64,000 nt of DNA from S015-6 sp964384945 (GTDB lineage Bacteria; Desulfobacterota; DSWW01). Position 1 is the first letter of the stretch, and each line of letters starts with the position of its first letter. The translations under genes were made by a program, and so were the position numbers. The stretch is from the NCBI GenBank assembly GCA_964384945.1, contig CAYLMK010000003.1:1-64000 (forward strand), written 5' to 3'. The notes under the pieces were generated by a model. It made no database searches. It was not told the origin of the DNA and worked only from the letters and a program-made list of their open reading frames with translations. Shown here piece after piece: positions 44,599 to 53,359 of this stretch.

Positions 44599-45744
44599 TC
44601 ATTTCTCGAGAATCAGTACGGTCTGATGCTGACACGCTCCGCCCGTGGTCCCGTGGGCGAGGGCCCTCCGGGCCCCCTCCACCTGTCTCTCGCCCGCCTC
44701 TCCCCGGAGCTGAAGGAAGCCCTCCACCGCCCTGGCAACGCCGCCGAGCATGATGGGATTCCCGTTGAGCATGCCTCCCGAGAGATTCACGTGGTGCTTC
44801 TCCGGCCCCCCGGATTCGATCCACTTGCCGCCCTGTCCCTCGCCGGCCAGGCCGATCCCCTCGGCCAGCATGGGAAGCTGATGCGCATATGCGTCGTTGA
44901 GCTCGATCACGTCGAGGTCGCTCTTCGGGTCCCGGATGCCCGCCATTCGGTACGCCTTCTCACAAGCCTTTTTCAGACTGAAGTTCGACGCGAGATCCCG
45001 ATCGCCTATGAAATACCTGTCCATGCAGTTCCCGAAACCGGTGATCCACACCGGCTTGTCCGTAAACTCGGGCGCCCGCTCCTCGCAGCACAGGAGCATC
45101 CCCACCGCCCAGTCGGTCACCGGATAGGCGTGCAGTTCCCGGATCGGGTCCGAGAGGAAGGGCGATCGGAGCACATCCTGCCGCGTCACTCTTTCGTTCT
45201 TCCGCGCATACGGGTTCCTGGCAGCATTCTCGCGGGATCGGACCACGATCTCCGCCAGGTGGCTCTCGGTCAGGCCCGCCTTCGCCATGTATGCCCGCGC
45301 CTGCATGGCATTCACGTTCAGGAAGTCCATGCCCACCGCCCGACAGAAGAAAGGATCGTAGGCCAGGTTCGTGCACATGTGCCGGCTCTCGGTCTGGGAC
45401 TCCTTGCAGTGTCCCATGAAGAGGACCAAATCGTCATGCCCGGACAGGATGCACGCCATTGCGTACCCGAGGGCGTTCAGGCCGTCCTGCGCCGTCTTCT
45501 CCTCCCCCCGGTAATGGGCGCCCACCACATCCGTCATGCCGTTGTCGGAGATGGTCCTCGCGTCGAACACATCGTCCGAACAGGTCACCACGTTCCGGAT
45601 GCCCTTCTCCATGTCGAAGGTCACGCCCGTCTGCGCCAGGATCGGCTCGAGGCAGTCCAGCAGCATGCCCTGAAAACGCTGGTACCAGATGTCCGGCTCG
45701 TTCTTGATTTGCGCCATGGCGCAAATCGCGACTCGGTTTCCCAT
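44599..45744 (-). CDS. thiolase-fold protein without the usual nucleophile (partner subunit)
   Basis: 381 residues. It begins NRVAICAMAQIKNE. The nucleophile site reads TAQDGLNALGYA, with Ala85 where Cys is normal. FMGHCKESQTES, VIELNDAYAHQLPMLAEG and HVNLSGGMLNGNPIML follow, with GNP in place of GHP at about 328-330. The C-terminal AHGTTGGACQHQTVLIL keeps the glycine-rich loop and Cys371. Together with the next gene it likely forms a heteromeric thiolase-like complex with the DUF35 proteins. First gene of the leftward cluster after the PHP gene. Confidence 0.85.
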   Translation of the reverse strand: MGNRVAICAMAQIKNEPDIWYQRFQGMLLDCLEPILAQTGVTFDMEKGIRNVVTCSDDVFDARTISDNGMTDVVGAHYRGEEKTAQDGLNALGYAMACILSGHDDLVLFMGHCKESQTESRHMCTNLAYDPFFCRAVGMDFLNVNAMQARAYMAKAGLTESHLAEIVVRSRENAARNPYARKNERVTRQDVLRSPFLSDPIRELHAYPVTDWAVGMLLCCEERAPEFTDKPVWITGFGNCMDRYFIGDRDLASNFSLKKACEKAYRMAGIRDPKSDLDVIELNDAYAHQLPMLAEGIGLAGEGQGGKWIESGGPEKHHVNLSGGMLNGNPIMLGGVARAVEGFLQLRGEAGERQVEGARRALAHGTTGGACQHQTVLILEK

Positions 45745-45765
45745 ACGTCATTCACCTCCCTTGCG

Positions 45766-46314
45766 TTAGAGATAGCAGTTCCAGAACCTCCCCTTCTTGA
45801 TGGCCCGGAGGATTGCGTCCTTGTCCCGCCGCGAATCCAGCTCGATCCATGCCCTGCCGATTCCCACGCGCGTGTGCATGTCATCGGAGGCGATCTTCGG
45901 GTAGGGCAAGTCCAAGGACTCGATCTCTCTCTGCCGGAACCCCTTGGACGTAATCTCGACCGCGTCCAGCGGGAACATCTCCGCGATCTTGCTCGTGCGG
46001 TCCTTGATCTGCTCCAGGGTCAGATCGTACTCGCCGATGTGGTTGAAGACGTGCAAAACCTCCTTGTCTCCCTCGATCCGGTTCACGTGAACGTATCCCT
46101 TCACGAACACCGTAAGCTCGATCCCGCAAAACAGGATCATCCCGCTCCGCACCTGCGAGTAGACTTCGAGATAGTTGGGCTTCAGAAGGTAATCGTGGTC
46201 CGTGAAGGCGATAAAATCGAAGCCCCTTTCCTCGTAGGCGTTCGCGGCCTCCTGGGGTGTCAGTTCGCCGTCCGAGCAGGTCGTGTGGATATGCAAGGCC
46301 CCCTTGAGAAGCAT
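45766..46314 (-). CDS. PHP-domain metal-dependent phosphoesterase-like protein
   Basis: 182 residues from the ATG at 46314. GALHIHTTCSDGELTP (5-20) is PHP motif I, FDFIAFTDHDY motif II, and ASDDMHTRVGIGRAWIEL carries later His/Asp ligands. It is a trinuclear-metal hydrolase of unknown substrate (phosphoesters, nucleotides). It lies 21 bp upstream of the thiolase-like operon and downstream of tetR, so it may share their transcript; a regulatory-nucleotide role is speculative. Confidence 0.87.
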   Translation of the reverse strand: MLLKGALHIHTTCSDGELTPQEAANAYEERGFDFIAFTDHDYLLKPNYLEVYSQVRSGMILFCGIELTVFVKGYVHVNRIEGDKEVLHVFNHIGEYDLTLEQIKDRTSKIAEMFPLDAVEITSKGFRQREIESLDLPYPKIASDDMHTRVGIGRAWIELDSRRDKDAILRAIKKGRFWNCYL

Positions 46315-46370
46315 TCGCTCTTGCCACCTTATCCCGTCCGGACGGCATCCCGGTTTCCCCGGCCTTAGTC

Positions 46371-47045
46371 TCAGCCGGTCCTCGACGAACCGCCGGGATC
46401 GCGCAGCACGGCCTCGAGTCCTCCTCGGAGGAACACGAGAATCTCCCGGGCGATCGTTTCGGTTTCCTTGGAGCGATTCAGCGAGATCAGATACCGGCAG
46501 GCGATCCGTTCCAGCATTCCCCCGATCGCCACCGAAACGACCTCGGCCAGGAAGGGCTCGGAGATCCCGCGCTCCTCGAGCATCTCCTCGATGGCTCCGG
46601 CAACATCTTCGTTCAACCTCTCCAGAATCCCCTGCCTGCGTCCTTCGACCTCGGGGCTCACTCCCACCGATTCCCGCAAAAGGATCGCCAGTTGCGAAGG
46701 GTGAAGGCCCCAGAGATTCTGAAAAAGGGCCCTCCCGGCGTTCTCGAATCTTTCCACCGGGCTCTTCCCGCTTCGAAAGGCCTGCCCCAGGATGTTGCGA
46801 ACGTTGAAGGAGGTTGCGTCGAGCAACTGAAGCAGGAGATCCTCCTTGCTGCGGAAATAGAAATAGACCGTGCCCACGGCGACCTCCGCCGCGCGGGCAA
46901 TGTCCTGGATCTTTGTGTTGGAGTAGCCTTTCTCGCAAAAGAGGCGCTCGGCCGTCTGAAGGATCGTCTGGTATCGCTGCTCTTTCTCCCTTTGTCGCCT
47001 CTGCGCGGTCACAGAGGCAGTCCGGGAGAGGTCGGGCCTGGACAT
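46371..47045 (-). CDS. TetR-family regulator (FadR-like)
   Basis: 224 residues. The helix-turn-helix domain QTILQTAERLFCEKGY and IQDIARAAEVAVGTVYFYFRSKEDLLLQLL (about 27-75) is classical TetR. The C-terminal domain is the type found in acyl-CoA-responsive regulators. It precedes the PHP/thiolase-like cluster and is divergent from the gene at 47235, so it probably regulates the acyl-CoA genes around it. No clear palindrome was found in the short divergent spacer. Confidence 0.9.
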   Translation of the reverse strand: MSRPDLSRTASVTAQRRQREKEQRYQTILQTAERLFCEKGYSNTKIQDIARAAEVAVGTVYFYFRSKEDLLLQLLDATSFNVRNILGQAFRSGKSPVERFENAGRALFQNLWGLHPSQLAILLRESVGVSPEVEGRRQGILERLNEDVAGAIEEMLEERGISEPFLAEVVSVAIGGMLERIACRYLISLNRSKETETIAREILVFLRGGLEAVLRDPGGSSRTG

Positions 47046-47234
47046 GGCACCTTCCGCAGGCTGGGCGGGCCTTTTCGAATGGAGTTCAACGGTCGAACCG
47101 GGTTCATGTTCTCATACAGAATCCCGACGCAAGAGTCAAGCGGGGAGGGTTTACTTTTCCGGGAGGATCGCGTATCGATCACAGAGGGCCGGATCGCAGA
47201 GGAAAACCTCACCGGCGTACGACGGAGGAGGTAC

Positions 47235-47900
47235 ATGTCGGAGGTGCTCGATCGGATGGAGCCGATGGCCGCAGCCCTGCGGACGCAGGTCCTGGACCTT
47301 TTCGCGCAAAGGGTCTCCCCGCTCCTGGGCCCATCCTGGGATCCGCTTCGCGAGGAGATCCGGCGGCTCGATACCGCGCTCCAGCAAACCAACGCATGGA
47401 GGGCGGGGGACTTGCCAGGCGCGCTTTATGTCAAGATCTCGTGCTGCCTTCTGGCCGTCTACAGAACGCTCCTGCCCCACTTCCAGGAGAGCCGGGCGCT
47501 GCTCGATCACATGAAGGCCGTGATCGACCTTGTCAATTTTCAGGGGGGAATGGACGCATTCCTCCTCGACCACTACGGCATCTCCAAAGACGCTCCCGAC
47601 GAGGCCTGGAATCAAATCTGCGCGAATTTCATCCCCAGGGGCCGGGAGCGGTTCGGGTCCGGCTGGGTCGTGGAGCAGGGAATCCGGGATGAGAAGCGCT
47701 GTTTCTTCCATTTCCGCAGGTGCGGCTTTGCGGACTTCTTTCTGGAGAACAACGCCCGCGAGGTCCTCTACCTCCTCTGTGCCACGGACTACGCCTGGGG
47801 AGACGCACTGGAAGAGAAGTACGGGATTCGTTTCGAAAGGCCGACAACCCTGGCCGAGGGGGCGGACGCCTGCCGCTTTCAGCTCTTCAGGATGAGATGA
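47235..47900 (+). CDS. L-2-amino-thiazoline-4-carboxylate hydrolase-like protein
   Basis: 221 residues from the ATG at 47235 (GGAGGAG upstream). A helical protein with CFFHFRRCGFADFFLENNAREVLYLLCATDYAW and ending GADACRFQLFRMR, which matches the ATC_hydrolase family (the CxFRF-type end). Known members open a thiazoline ring, but many sit beside acyl-CoA genes with no tested function. Divergent from tetR and 51 bp before an SDR gene. Function in this setting is unknown. Confidence 0.68.
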   Translation: MSEVLDRMEPMAAALRTQVLDLFAQRVSPLLGPSWDPLREEIRRLDTALQQTNAWRAGDLPGALYVKISCCLLAVYRTLLPHFQESRALLDHMKAVIDLVNFQGGMDAFLLDHYGISKDAPDEAWNQICANFIPRGRERFGSGWVVEQGIRDEKRCFFHFRRCGFADFFLENNAREVLYLLCATDYAWGDALEEKYGIRFERPTTLAEGADACRFQLFRMR

Positions 47901-47951
47901 GGCCCGCGAGACGCCCTGAACCCGACATCGGCTTGCAGAGGGGAGCCACGC

Positions 47952-48758
47952 ATGAACGATCTGTCTCGATTCGACCTCACAGGCAGAAAGGCGCTGGTGA
48001 CGGGCGCCGCGGGCGGCATCGGCAAGGCCTCGGCCCTTGCGATCGCCAGGGCGGGCGCGGATGTTGCCGTCGTCGACCTGAAGGATGACATGGGCAGGGA
48101 GACCGTCGAGCAAGTACGGTCCCTGGGCCGGAAATCCACATACATCCATTGCGACGTGTCCGACCCGGACCAGGTGGCCGAGATGGTCAAGGAGGTCGTC
48201 CGGACACTTGGCGGCCTGCACATCGCGCACAACAATGCCGGCATCGGCGGAGAGCCGATCCCGCTGCTGCATGAGGGCGCCATCGAGGAATGGAAAAGGG
48301 TCATGAACGTCGACCTCTTCTCGGTCTTCTACTGCTGCCGGGAAGAGGCAAGGCACATGATCCCCCAGAGGTATGGAAAGATCGTCAATACGGCCTCCAT
48401 GAGCGCAACGATCGTGAACTGCATGGAACTGGGCGGCGTTCCCGTCGCCGGCATGGCCATCATCGCCTACGCCACGGCCAAGGCAGGAGTGAAACACCTC
48501 ACCAAGGCCCTTGCCGCGGAGCTGATACAGCACAATGTTTACGTGAATTCCATCAGCCCGGGCTACATCATTACCCCCATGACCCAGATCATCCAGGACA
48601 CGCCGGAGTATCTGGAGATGGAAAACCGAACCACCCCGATCCACCGGCAGGGCAAGGCGGAAGAAATGGCCGGAGGCGTCCTGTACCTCGTTTCCGATGC
48701 ATCCAGCTACACGACCGGCCACGACCTGCTGATGGACGGGGGCCACACGATCTGGTGA
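47952..48758 (+). CDS. short-chain dehydrogenase/reductase
   Basis: 268 residues. TGAAGGIGKA (18-27) binds NAD(P). NNAG (94-97), Ser149, Tyr173 and Lys177 (YATAK) form the catalytic set. Asp42 at the end of beta-2 (VVDLK) suggests NAD preference. Typical of 3-hydroxyacyl-CoA or hydroxysteroid dehydrogenases. First of a four-gene rightward set with nitronate-monooxygenase-like, enoyl-CoA hydratase and acyl-CoA dehydrogenase genes, i.e. a beta-oxidation-like module. Confidence 0.92.
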   Translation: MNDLSRFDLTGRKALVTGAAGGIGKASALAIARAGADVAVVDLKDDMGRETVEQVRSLGRKSTYIHCDVSDPDQVAEMVKEVVRTLGGLHIAHNNAGIGGEPIPLLHEGAIEEWKRVMNVDLFSVFYCCREEARHMIPQRYGKIVNTASMSATIVNCMELGGVPVAGMAIIAYATAKAGVKHLTKALAAELIQHNVYVNSISPGYIITPMTQIIQDTPEYLEMENRTTPIHRQGKAEEMAGGVLYLVSDASSYTTGHDLLMDGGHTIW

Positions 48759-48797
48759 GAGAGCGCGGTCAGCCAAGGCCGGAAGAGGAGATCCGAA

Positions 48798-49955
48798 ATG
48801 AGCAGACCGGTCCTGAGAACCAGGCTTTGCGACATCCTGGGCATCGAGTACCCGATCCTGAGCGCAGGCATGGGACCCAGCCTCGTGGGAGAGAGGACCG
48901 GGGCCACGGTCGAACTCGTCGTGGCCGTCTCGGAGGCCGGAGGCCTGGGGGTGCTGGGCGCCGCCGGCTTCTCCGTGGACGAGATGCGGGAGGCGATCCG
49001 CGAGATACGCAAGCAGACAGACAGGCCCTTCGGGGTCGATATCCTGCTGCCCAGCCAGACGGTGAGCGCAGGCGACCGTGTCCCGGAGGGGCCTCAGCAG
49101 ATCCCCTTGAGCGACGTGCTCAAAACGTTGCCGAAGACGCACTACGACTGGATGATGAAGGTGAAGGAAGAGATGGGCCTCCCGGACGTGGAAGTGATGA
49201 TCAACCTGGGCGCGACCACCACACGCCCCCACGCCGCGGTCAAGGCCTGCATCGAGGAAAGGGTCCCCCTCTTCTGCGCCGGCCTCGGGAACCCCGGCTT
49301 CATGGTTGCCGACGCGCATGCGGCCGGCATGAAGGTGCTCGGGATCAGCGGGAATACCAAGAACGCCCGAAGGATGGCCCAGTCCGGGGTGGACCTCGTC
49401 GTGGCCCAGGGGCACGAAGGAGGCGGGCACACGGGCCGGATCGGCTCTCTCGCCCTGTGGCCGCAGGCGGTGGATGCGGCCGCGCCCACGCCGGTCCTGG
49501 CCGCAGGCGGCATCGGAGACGGCCGCGGGCTGGCGGCGGCCCTGGCGGTCGGCTGCGTCGGCGTCTGGGTGGGCACCCGTTTCCTCGCCTCCCGGGAGGG
49601 CGGCCTGATGGACATCCAGAAGGAGGCGATCCTCAGGGCCACGGACGAGGACACGCGCCGGACCTATCTCTACACCGGGAAGACCTCCCGGGCAACCTAC
49701 AACCGCTTCCACGACCTCTGGGACACCTCCGGGCTCGATCCCCTTCCCTTTCCGATCCAGGTACTCTTCGCCTCGGCCATGGTGGAGATGTTCACCAAGG
49801 CCCGCAAGTACGAATACGTGGGCCCTTTTGCAGGCCAGGTTGCCGGCCTCATCCGGGAGATCAAGCCGGCGGCCAGGATCCTGAGCGACATGGTCGAAGA
49901 GGCGGTGGACATCCTGACCCGCAGGCTCCCGGAGCAAGTCATCGCCCGGGCATGA
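48798..49955 (+). CDS. nitronate monooxygenase-family FMN enzyme
   Basis: 385 residues. YPILSAGMGPSLVG, VSEAGGLGVLGAAGF, VDLVVAQGHEGGGHTGRIG, PVLAAGGIGDGRGLAAAL and VGVWVGTRFLAS are the flavin and phosphate segments; the His in HEGGGHTG is the catalytic His of the nitronate monooxygenase type. It is longer than the paralogue at 40199. The surrounding acyl-CoA genes suggest reduction or oxidation of an acyl-CoA intermediate, but no direct evidence separates this from nitronate oxidation. Confidence 0.9.
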   Translation: MSRPVLRTRLCDILGIEYPILSAGMGPSLVGERTGATVELVVAVSEAGGLGVLGAAGFSVDEMREAIREIRKQTDRPFGVDILLPSQTVSAGDRVPEGPQQIPLSDVLKTLPKTHYDWMMKVKEEMGLPDVEVMINLGATTTRPHAAVKACIEERVPLFCAGLGNPGFMVADAHAAGMKVLGISGNTKNARRMAQSGVDLVVAQGHEGGGHTGRIGSLALWPQAVDAAAPTPVLAAGGIGDGRGLAAALAVGCVGVWVGTRFLASREGGLMDIQKEAILRATDEDTRRTYLYTGKTSRATYNRFHDLWDTSGLDPLPFPIQVLFASAMVEMFTKARKYEYVGPFAGQVAGLIREIKPAARILSDMVEEAVDILTRRLPEQVIARA

Positions 49956-50039
49956 CCCTTCCGAACCGAATCAACGGCGCCGCGCGCAAACGCCCTGCCG
50001 GGGAGGCACGGCGTTTCGCCCGAAGAAGGAGACGACCGG

Positions 50040-50831
50040 ATGGACGAATCATGTTTGCAGTATGAGGTGCGGGGAGAGATCGGCATTCTCACCCTCAACC
50101 GGCCCAGGGTGGTGAACGCGGTGAACAGCCGGATGCTCGAGGAACTCTACCGGTTCTGGCAGGAGAGACAGCAGGACGTTGACGTCCGCGTCATCGTCCT
50201 TCGGGGGGCCGGGGAAAAGGGATTCTGCTCCGGGGTCGACGTGAAGGAGGCCGCACAGGCGGTGGGGAGCCTCGCGACCGAGCAGTCGATTGCCGAATAC
50301 GCCTACGAGGCCCAGAAGCGCTGGTCCTCGGTGATCCGCCTGATGCGCACGTGCCCCCAGCCTATCATCGCGGCCGTCCACGGGGCGGCGATGGGCGGAG
50401 GGCTCGCCTTTGCCTCGGCCGCCGACGTCCGCCTGGCCAGCGAGGACGCCATGTTCTGCGCCCAGTACATCAACATCGGACTCGGCGGCGCGGATGTCGG
50501 CTCCAGCTACTTTCTCTGGCGTATCGTGGGATGGGGCCGTGCAGCGGAGATGTGCCTGACCGGCGCCCAGGTATTCGCGCAGGAGGCTTACCGGATCGGC
50601 CTCGTGAATCACCTGACTTCCAGGGACGCTCTGATGCCGGCAGCCCTGGACATGGCGCGCGCCATGGTCGCAAAGAACCGGCTGGGCCTGCGGCTCACCA
50701 AGGACGCGCTCAACGCGGGACTCAATCTCGGCAGCCTCGAGGATGCGGTGAAGGTGGAGGACCGGAACCAGGCGTTTCTGATCCTGAGCGGGGGACTGCG
50801 GCCCGCGCCGAAAGGAGGGGAGGCAACATGA
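50040..50831 (+). CDS. enoyl-CoA hydratase/isomerase
   Basis: 263 residues, crotonase fold. GILTLNRPRVVNAVN at the start, the first oxyanion-hole segment EKGFCSGVDVKEA and the second AAVHGAAMGGGLAFASAADVRLAS. In the usual catalytic-Glu positions NIGLGGADVGSSYFL lacks the Glu pair of true hydratases and keeps an Asp, as in several isomerases, hydrolases and lyases of the family. It therefore may not be a plain hydratase. AAGGAG lies upstream of the ATG. Its stop overlaps the next start (ATGA). Confidence 0.88.
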   Translation: MDESCLQYEVRGEIGILTLNRPRVVNAVNSRMLEELYRFWQERQQDVDVRVIVLRGAGEKGFCSGVDVKEAAQAVGSLATEQSIAEYAYEAQKRWSSVIRLMRTCPQPIIAAVHGAAMGGGLAFASAADVRLASEDAMFCAQYINIGLGGADVGSSYFLWRIVGWGRAAEMCLTGAQVFAQEAYRIGLVNHLTSRDALMPAALDMARAMVAKNRLGLRLTKDALNAGLNLGSLEDAVKVEDRNQAFLILSGGLRPAPKGGEAT

Positions 50832-51973
50832 GCTTTCAGCAATACTTCGGGGAAACCCACAACATCCTCAGGCAGAGCATCCGGACCTTCCTGCAGCGCG
50901 AGGTGCTCCCCTTCGTGGACGAATGGGAAGACAAGAAGGAGTTTCCGCGGGAACTCTACAAAAAGATCGCCCAGGCCGGATTCACTGGGCTCGGTTATCC
51001 GGAGGAGTACGGCGGCACGCCCGCGGAGGACATCTTTCTCAAGGTTGTCTACATCGAGGAATTCGTTCGCTGCGGTTCCGTGGGCCTGGTTGCCGGGATC
51101 GGTTCGCACGCCATCGCGCTGCCCCCGATCCTCAACATGGGCACCGAGGAACAGAAGAGGCGGTTCCTCCCGCCGGTCCTCGCAGGGGACAGGATCGCCG
51201 CCCTCGCCATCACCGAACCGGATGCGGGGTCCGATGTGGCCAACATCCGAACCCGGGCGGTCCGCGATGGGGACCACTATGTCGTAAACGGCGCCAAGAC
51301 CTTCATTACCAGCGGATGCCGGGCCGACATCCTAACCACGGCCGTCCGGACCGGGGGAGAGGGGTACGGCGGCATCAGCCTGCTCGTCATCGAGACCGAC
51401 ACCCCGGGATTCCGCGTCGCCAGGAAAATCCGCAAGATGGGGTGGCACGCCTCCGACACCGGCGAACTGGCCTTCGAAGACTGCCGGGTGCCGGCAGCGA
51501 ACCGGCTCGGCGAGGAGGGCAAGGGCTTCTACGGGATCATGGCGAACTTCCAGATGGAGCGACTCATCATGGCCGTCGAGGCCCACCAGGTGGCCCAGAT
51601 GGCTTACGAGGAGAGCGTGAAATACGCCAGGGAGCGGCACGCCTTCGGAAAGCCCCTCACAGGGTTTCAAGTCACCCGGCACAAGCTCGTGGACATGGCC
51701 ACCAAGATTGCCGTGGCCCGCGAATTCAATTACCGAGTGGCCGCCAGGATGCAGGCGGGCGAGAATGTCGTCACCGAGGTTTCGATGGCCAAGAATTTTG
51801 CCTGCGAGGTGTGCGACCGGGTCGTCTACGATGCCGTGCAGATCCACGGCGGGTACGGCTATGCGCGAGAATACCTGGTCGAGCGGCTCTACCGGGATTC
51901 ACGGATCCTCAGCATCGGAGGCGGAACCACCGAGATCATGAAGGAGATCATTTCCAAGACGCTCAACATCTGA
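50828..51973 (+). CDS. acyl-CoA dehydrogenase
   Basis: 381 residues, FAD flavoprotein. ITEPDAGSDVANIRT (128-142) and YVVNGAKTFITSG bind FAD and substrate. QIHGGYGYAREYLVERLYRDSRI and GGGTTEIMKEII form the C-terminal signature. The usual EGT glutamate is GGT here, but FQMERLIM supplies Glu244 at the position used as base in isovaleryl-CoA dehydrogenase. Translationally coupled to the crotonase-fold gene. It would oxidise a branched or cyclic acyl-CoA in the same pathway. Confidence 0.93.
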   Translation: MSFQQYFGETHNILRQSIRTFLQREVLPFVDEWEDKKEFPRELYKKIAQAGFTGLGYPEEYGGTPAEDIFLKVVYIEEFVRCGSVGLVAGIGSHAIALPPILNMGTEEQKRRFLPPVLAGDRIAALAITEPDAGSDVANIRTRAVRDGDHYVVNGAKTFITSGCRADILTTAVRTGGEGYGGISLLVIETDTPGFRVARKIRKMGWHASDTGELAFEDCRVPAANRLGEEGKGFYGIMANFQMERLIMAVEAHQVAQMAYEESVKYARERHAFGKPLTGFQVTRHKLVDMATKIAVAREFNYRVAARMQAGENVVTEVSMAKNFACEVCDRVVYDAVQIHGGYGYAREYLVERLYRDSRILSIGGGTTEIMKEIISKTLNI

Positions 51974-52040
51974 AGCAAAGAGCCCCTGCGCTGCCCTGGG
52001 AGCGAAGGAGGCGGCGCAGGGGCGCGATTGCGAGGGCTCT

Positions 52041-52253
52041 CTACAGGACGGTGACGTCGCTTGCCGCGGGCCCTTTCTGGCCCTGGGTGACGACAAACTC
52101 GACGCGGTCCCCCTCATTCAGGGACTTGAACCCATCTCCATTGATGGCTTTGTAATGCACGAAAACATCGCCGCCGGATTCACGGGCGATAAAGCCGTAA
52201 CCTTTTCTTTCGTTGAACCACTTTACGGTTCCCTTTTCTTTTTCCACGCTCAC
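52041..52253 (-). CDS. csp: cold-shock protein (CspA family)
   Basis: 70 residues, a single cold-shock domain: GTVKWFNERKGYGFI contains RNP1 (KGYGFI) and DVFVHYKAI contains RNP2. It binds single-stranded nucleic acid and loosens mRNA structure. The start is GTG at 52251-52253, 5 bp after GGAGG. A long structured leader and strong promoter lie upstream, as in cold-inducible csp genes. Confidence 0.96.
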   Translation of the reverse strand: MSVEKEKGTVKWFNERKGYGFIARESGGDVFVHYKAINGDGFKSLNEGDRVEFVVTQGQKGPAASDVTVL

Positions 52254-52288
52254 AAGACCTCCGAATAATCATTGAACCTTTGCAACCG

Positions 52289-52373
52289 AAGTTCTGTTTT
52301 TCCCCCACATAAAAGAAACCGCCCAGATAAGCCGAATCTGAGCGGTCCGATTACGCCTTCAAAAACAGAACTT
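52289..52373 (-). promoter_or_regulatory. structured 5' leader of csp with terminator-like hairpin inside a 13-bp inverted repeat
   Basis: AAGTTCTGTTTTT at 52289-52301 and AAAAACAGAACTT at 52361-52373 are perfect inverted copies. Between them CCGCCCAGAT (52319-52328) pairs with ATCTGAGCGG (52336-52345). On the minus strand the inner hairpin is followed by TTTCTTTT, like an intrinsic terminator. The leader is about 129 nt. The layout suggests temperature-dependent folding or attenuation. Confidence 0.6.
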
Positions 52374-52389
52374 ACCCATAATATATAAC

Positions 52390-52418
52390 ATATTATGTAT
52401 ATTCCCGTCCCCTGTCAA
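52390..52418 (-). promoter_or_regulatory. sigma-70 promoter of csp
   Basis: On the minus strand TTGACA (52413-52418), a 17-bp spacer and TAATAT (52390-52395). The -35 is consensus and the spacing optimal. Transcription should start near 52382. Confidence 0.75.
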
Positions 52419-52587
52419 CACATTTTGGCCTTCCCGTTCCCCCTTCCTCACCCGGCAACCACCCTTGCCCCCTTGACTTGACCCAGGGGCCGCACCTGTG
52501 CAAGCCTTGCCCAACACCGGTACATCGATGCACAGGAAGGCGACAGCACGCCGCGGGGCGGTTTTCCGCCTCTCAGAAAAAAACAGT

Positions 52588-52620
52588 GGCCGCCGGTCCG
52601 GGGGGGAAGGACCGACGGCC
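52588..52620 (-). terminator. GC-rich hairpin followed by T-run on the minus strand
   Basis: GGCCGCCGGTCC (52588-52599) pairs with GGACCGACGGCC (52609-52620), 12 bp with one mismatch. Reading leftward it is followed, after four bases, by seven T. It could terminate transcripts arriving from the crp side and insulate csp. The surrounding 52440-52750 has no gene. Confidence 0.5.
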
Positions 52621-52750
52621 GAAGTGAGAGTCCTGACCGGCACATTCAGGGGTGAGCGGTCGCTCTCGTCAATTCGATGCATCCTGCAGGATCGGGGATG
52701 CAACCGCTCAGCGGGGCGTGAACATGGTTCCGCAAGGGAAAGGAGGCGCC

Positions 52751-53287
52751 ATGAAACAGAGCGCGACTTCGTTTTCTCTCGTCTTGATTCTGGCCTCGAT
52801 TGCGCTGGTCATGTCGTCCCGCCCTTGCCTTTCCGCGACCTCGGCGGAAAAGGGAACCCTTCGCGGGGTACAAGGCTTGCGGGTCATCGTCAAGGCGGCC
52901 TTCCCGGACGAGGCCGCGCGCACGCTGGGGATCACCGAGGACCAGCTCAAGGCGGATACGGAGCACACCCTGCGAAAAGCCGGAATCCAGGTCGCAGACC
53001 AGGCCGGGCCCTATCTCCTGCTGAGCGTCTCCGTCCTGTCCATCTCCCATCCCAGGGTGGAGGGAACATTGACCTATGTCTATACGGCCCAGATCAAGTT
53101 CCGGCAAGGAGCCGTCATCGACGCAAACGGGATACGCGCGAGCGTGACAACCTGGGATGAGACGCGCTTCGGCGCCTCGACGCCCACACAGCAATTGAAT
53201 GCGCTCATCCGGCAATCCATCAACGCCCTGGTGGGCGCCTTTGTCAGCGACTTCCGCGCCGCCAACCCGATGCCGGCAGGCCCGTAA
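52751..53287 (+). CDS. small secreted protein of unknown function
   Basis: 178 residues from the ATG at 52751 (GGAGG 4 bp upstream). Signal peptide MKQSATSFSLVLILASIALVMSS, then a soluble domain of mixed alpha/beta character (LRVIVKAAFPDEAARTLGIT, YLLLSVSVLSIS, LTYVYTAQIKFRQGAVID, LIRQSINALVGAFVSDFRAAN). I do not recognise the family; the pattern resembles small periplasmic proteins with a DUF4136/LptE-like fold, but this is weak. It stands alone and converges on crp; 53313-53348 between them holds an inverted repeat GCAATCC/GGATTGC that may terminate either gene. Confidence 0.8.
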   Translation: MKQSATSFSLVLILASIALVMSSRPCLSATSAEKGTLRGVQGLRVIVKAAFPDEAARTLGITEDQLKADTEHTLRKAGIQVADQAGPYLLLSVSVLSISHPRVEGTLTYVYTAQIKFRQGAVIDANGIRASVTTWDETRFGASTPTQQLNALIRQSINALVGAFVSDFRAANPMPAGP

Positions 53288-53359
53288 GCCCGCCCGCGCT
53301 CCGTGCGCGCGCAATCCAATCGGCGCCGCGTTCGGAGCGGGGATTGCAGGCAGGAGGTT

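Noticed and set aside
50040..50831. Crotonase-fold gene as a standard enoyl-CoA hydratase (FadB/Ech)
   Set aside because: The two catalytic glutamates are not both at their usual places, so I kept the broader hydratase/isomerase name.
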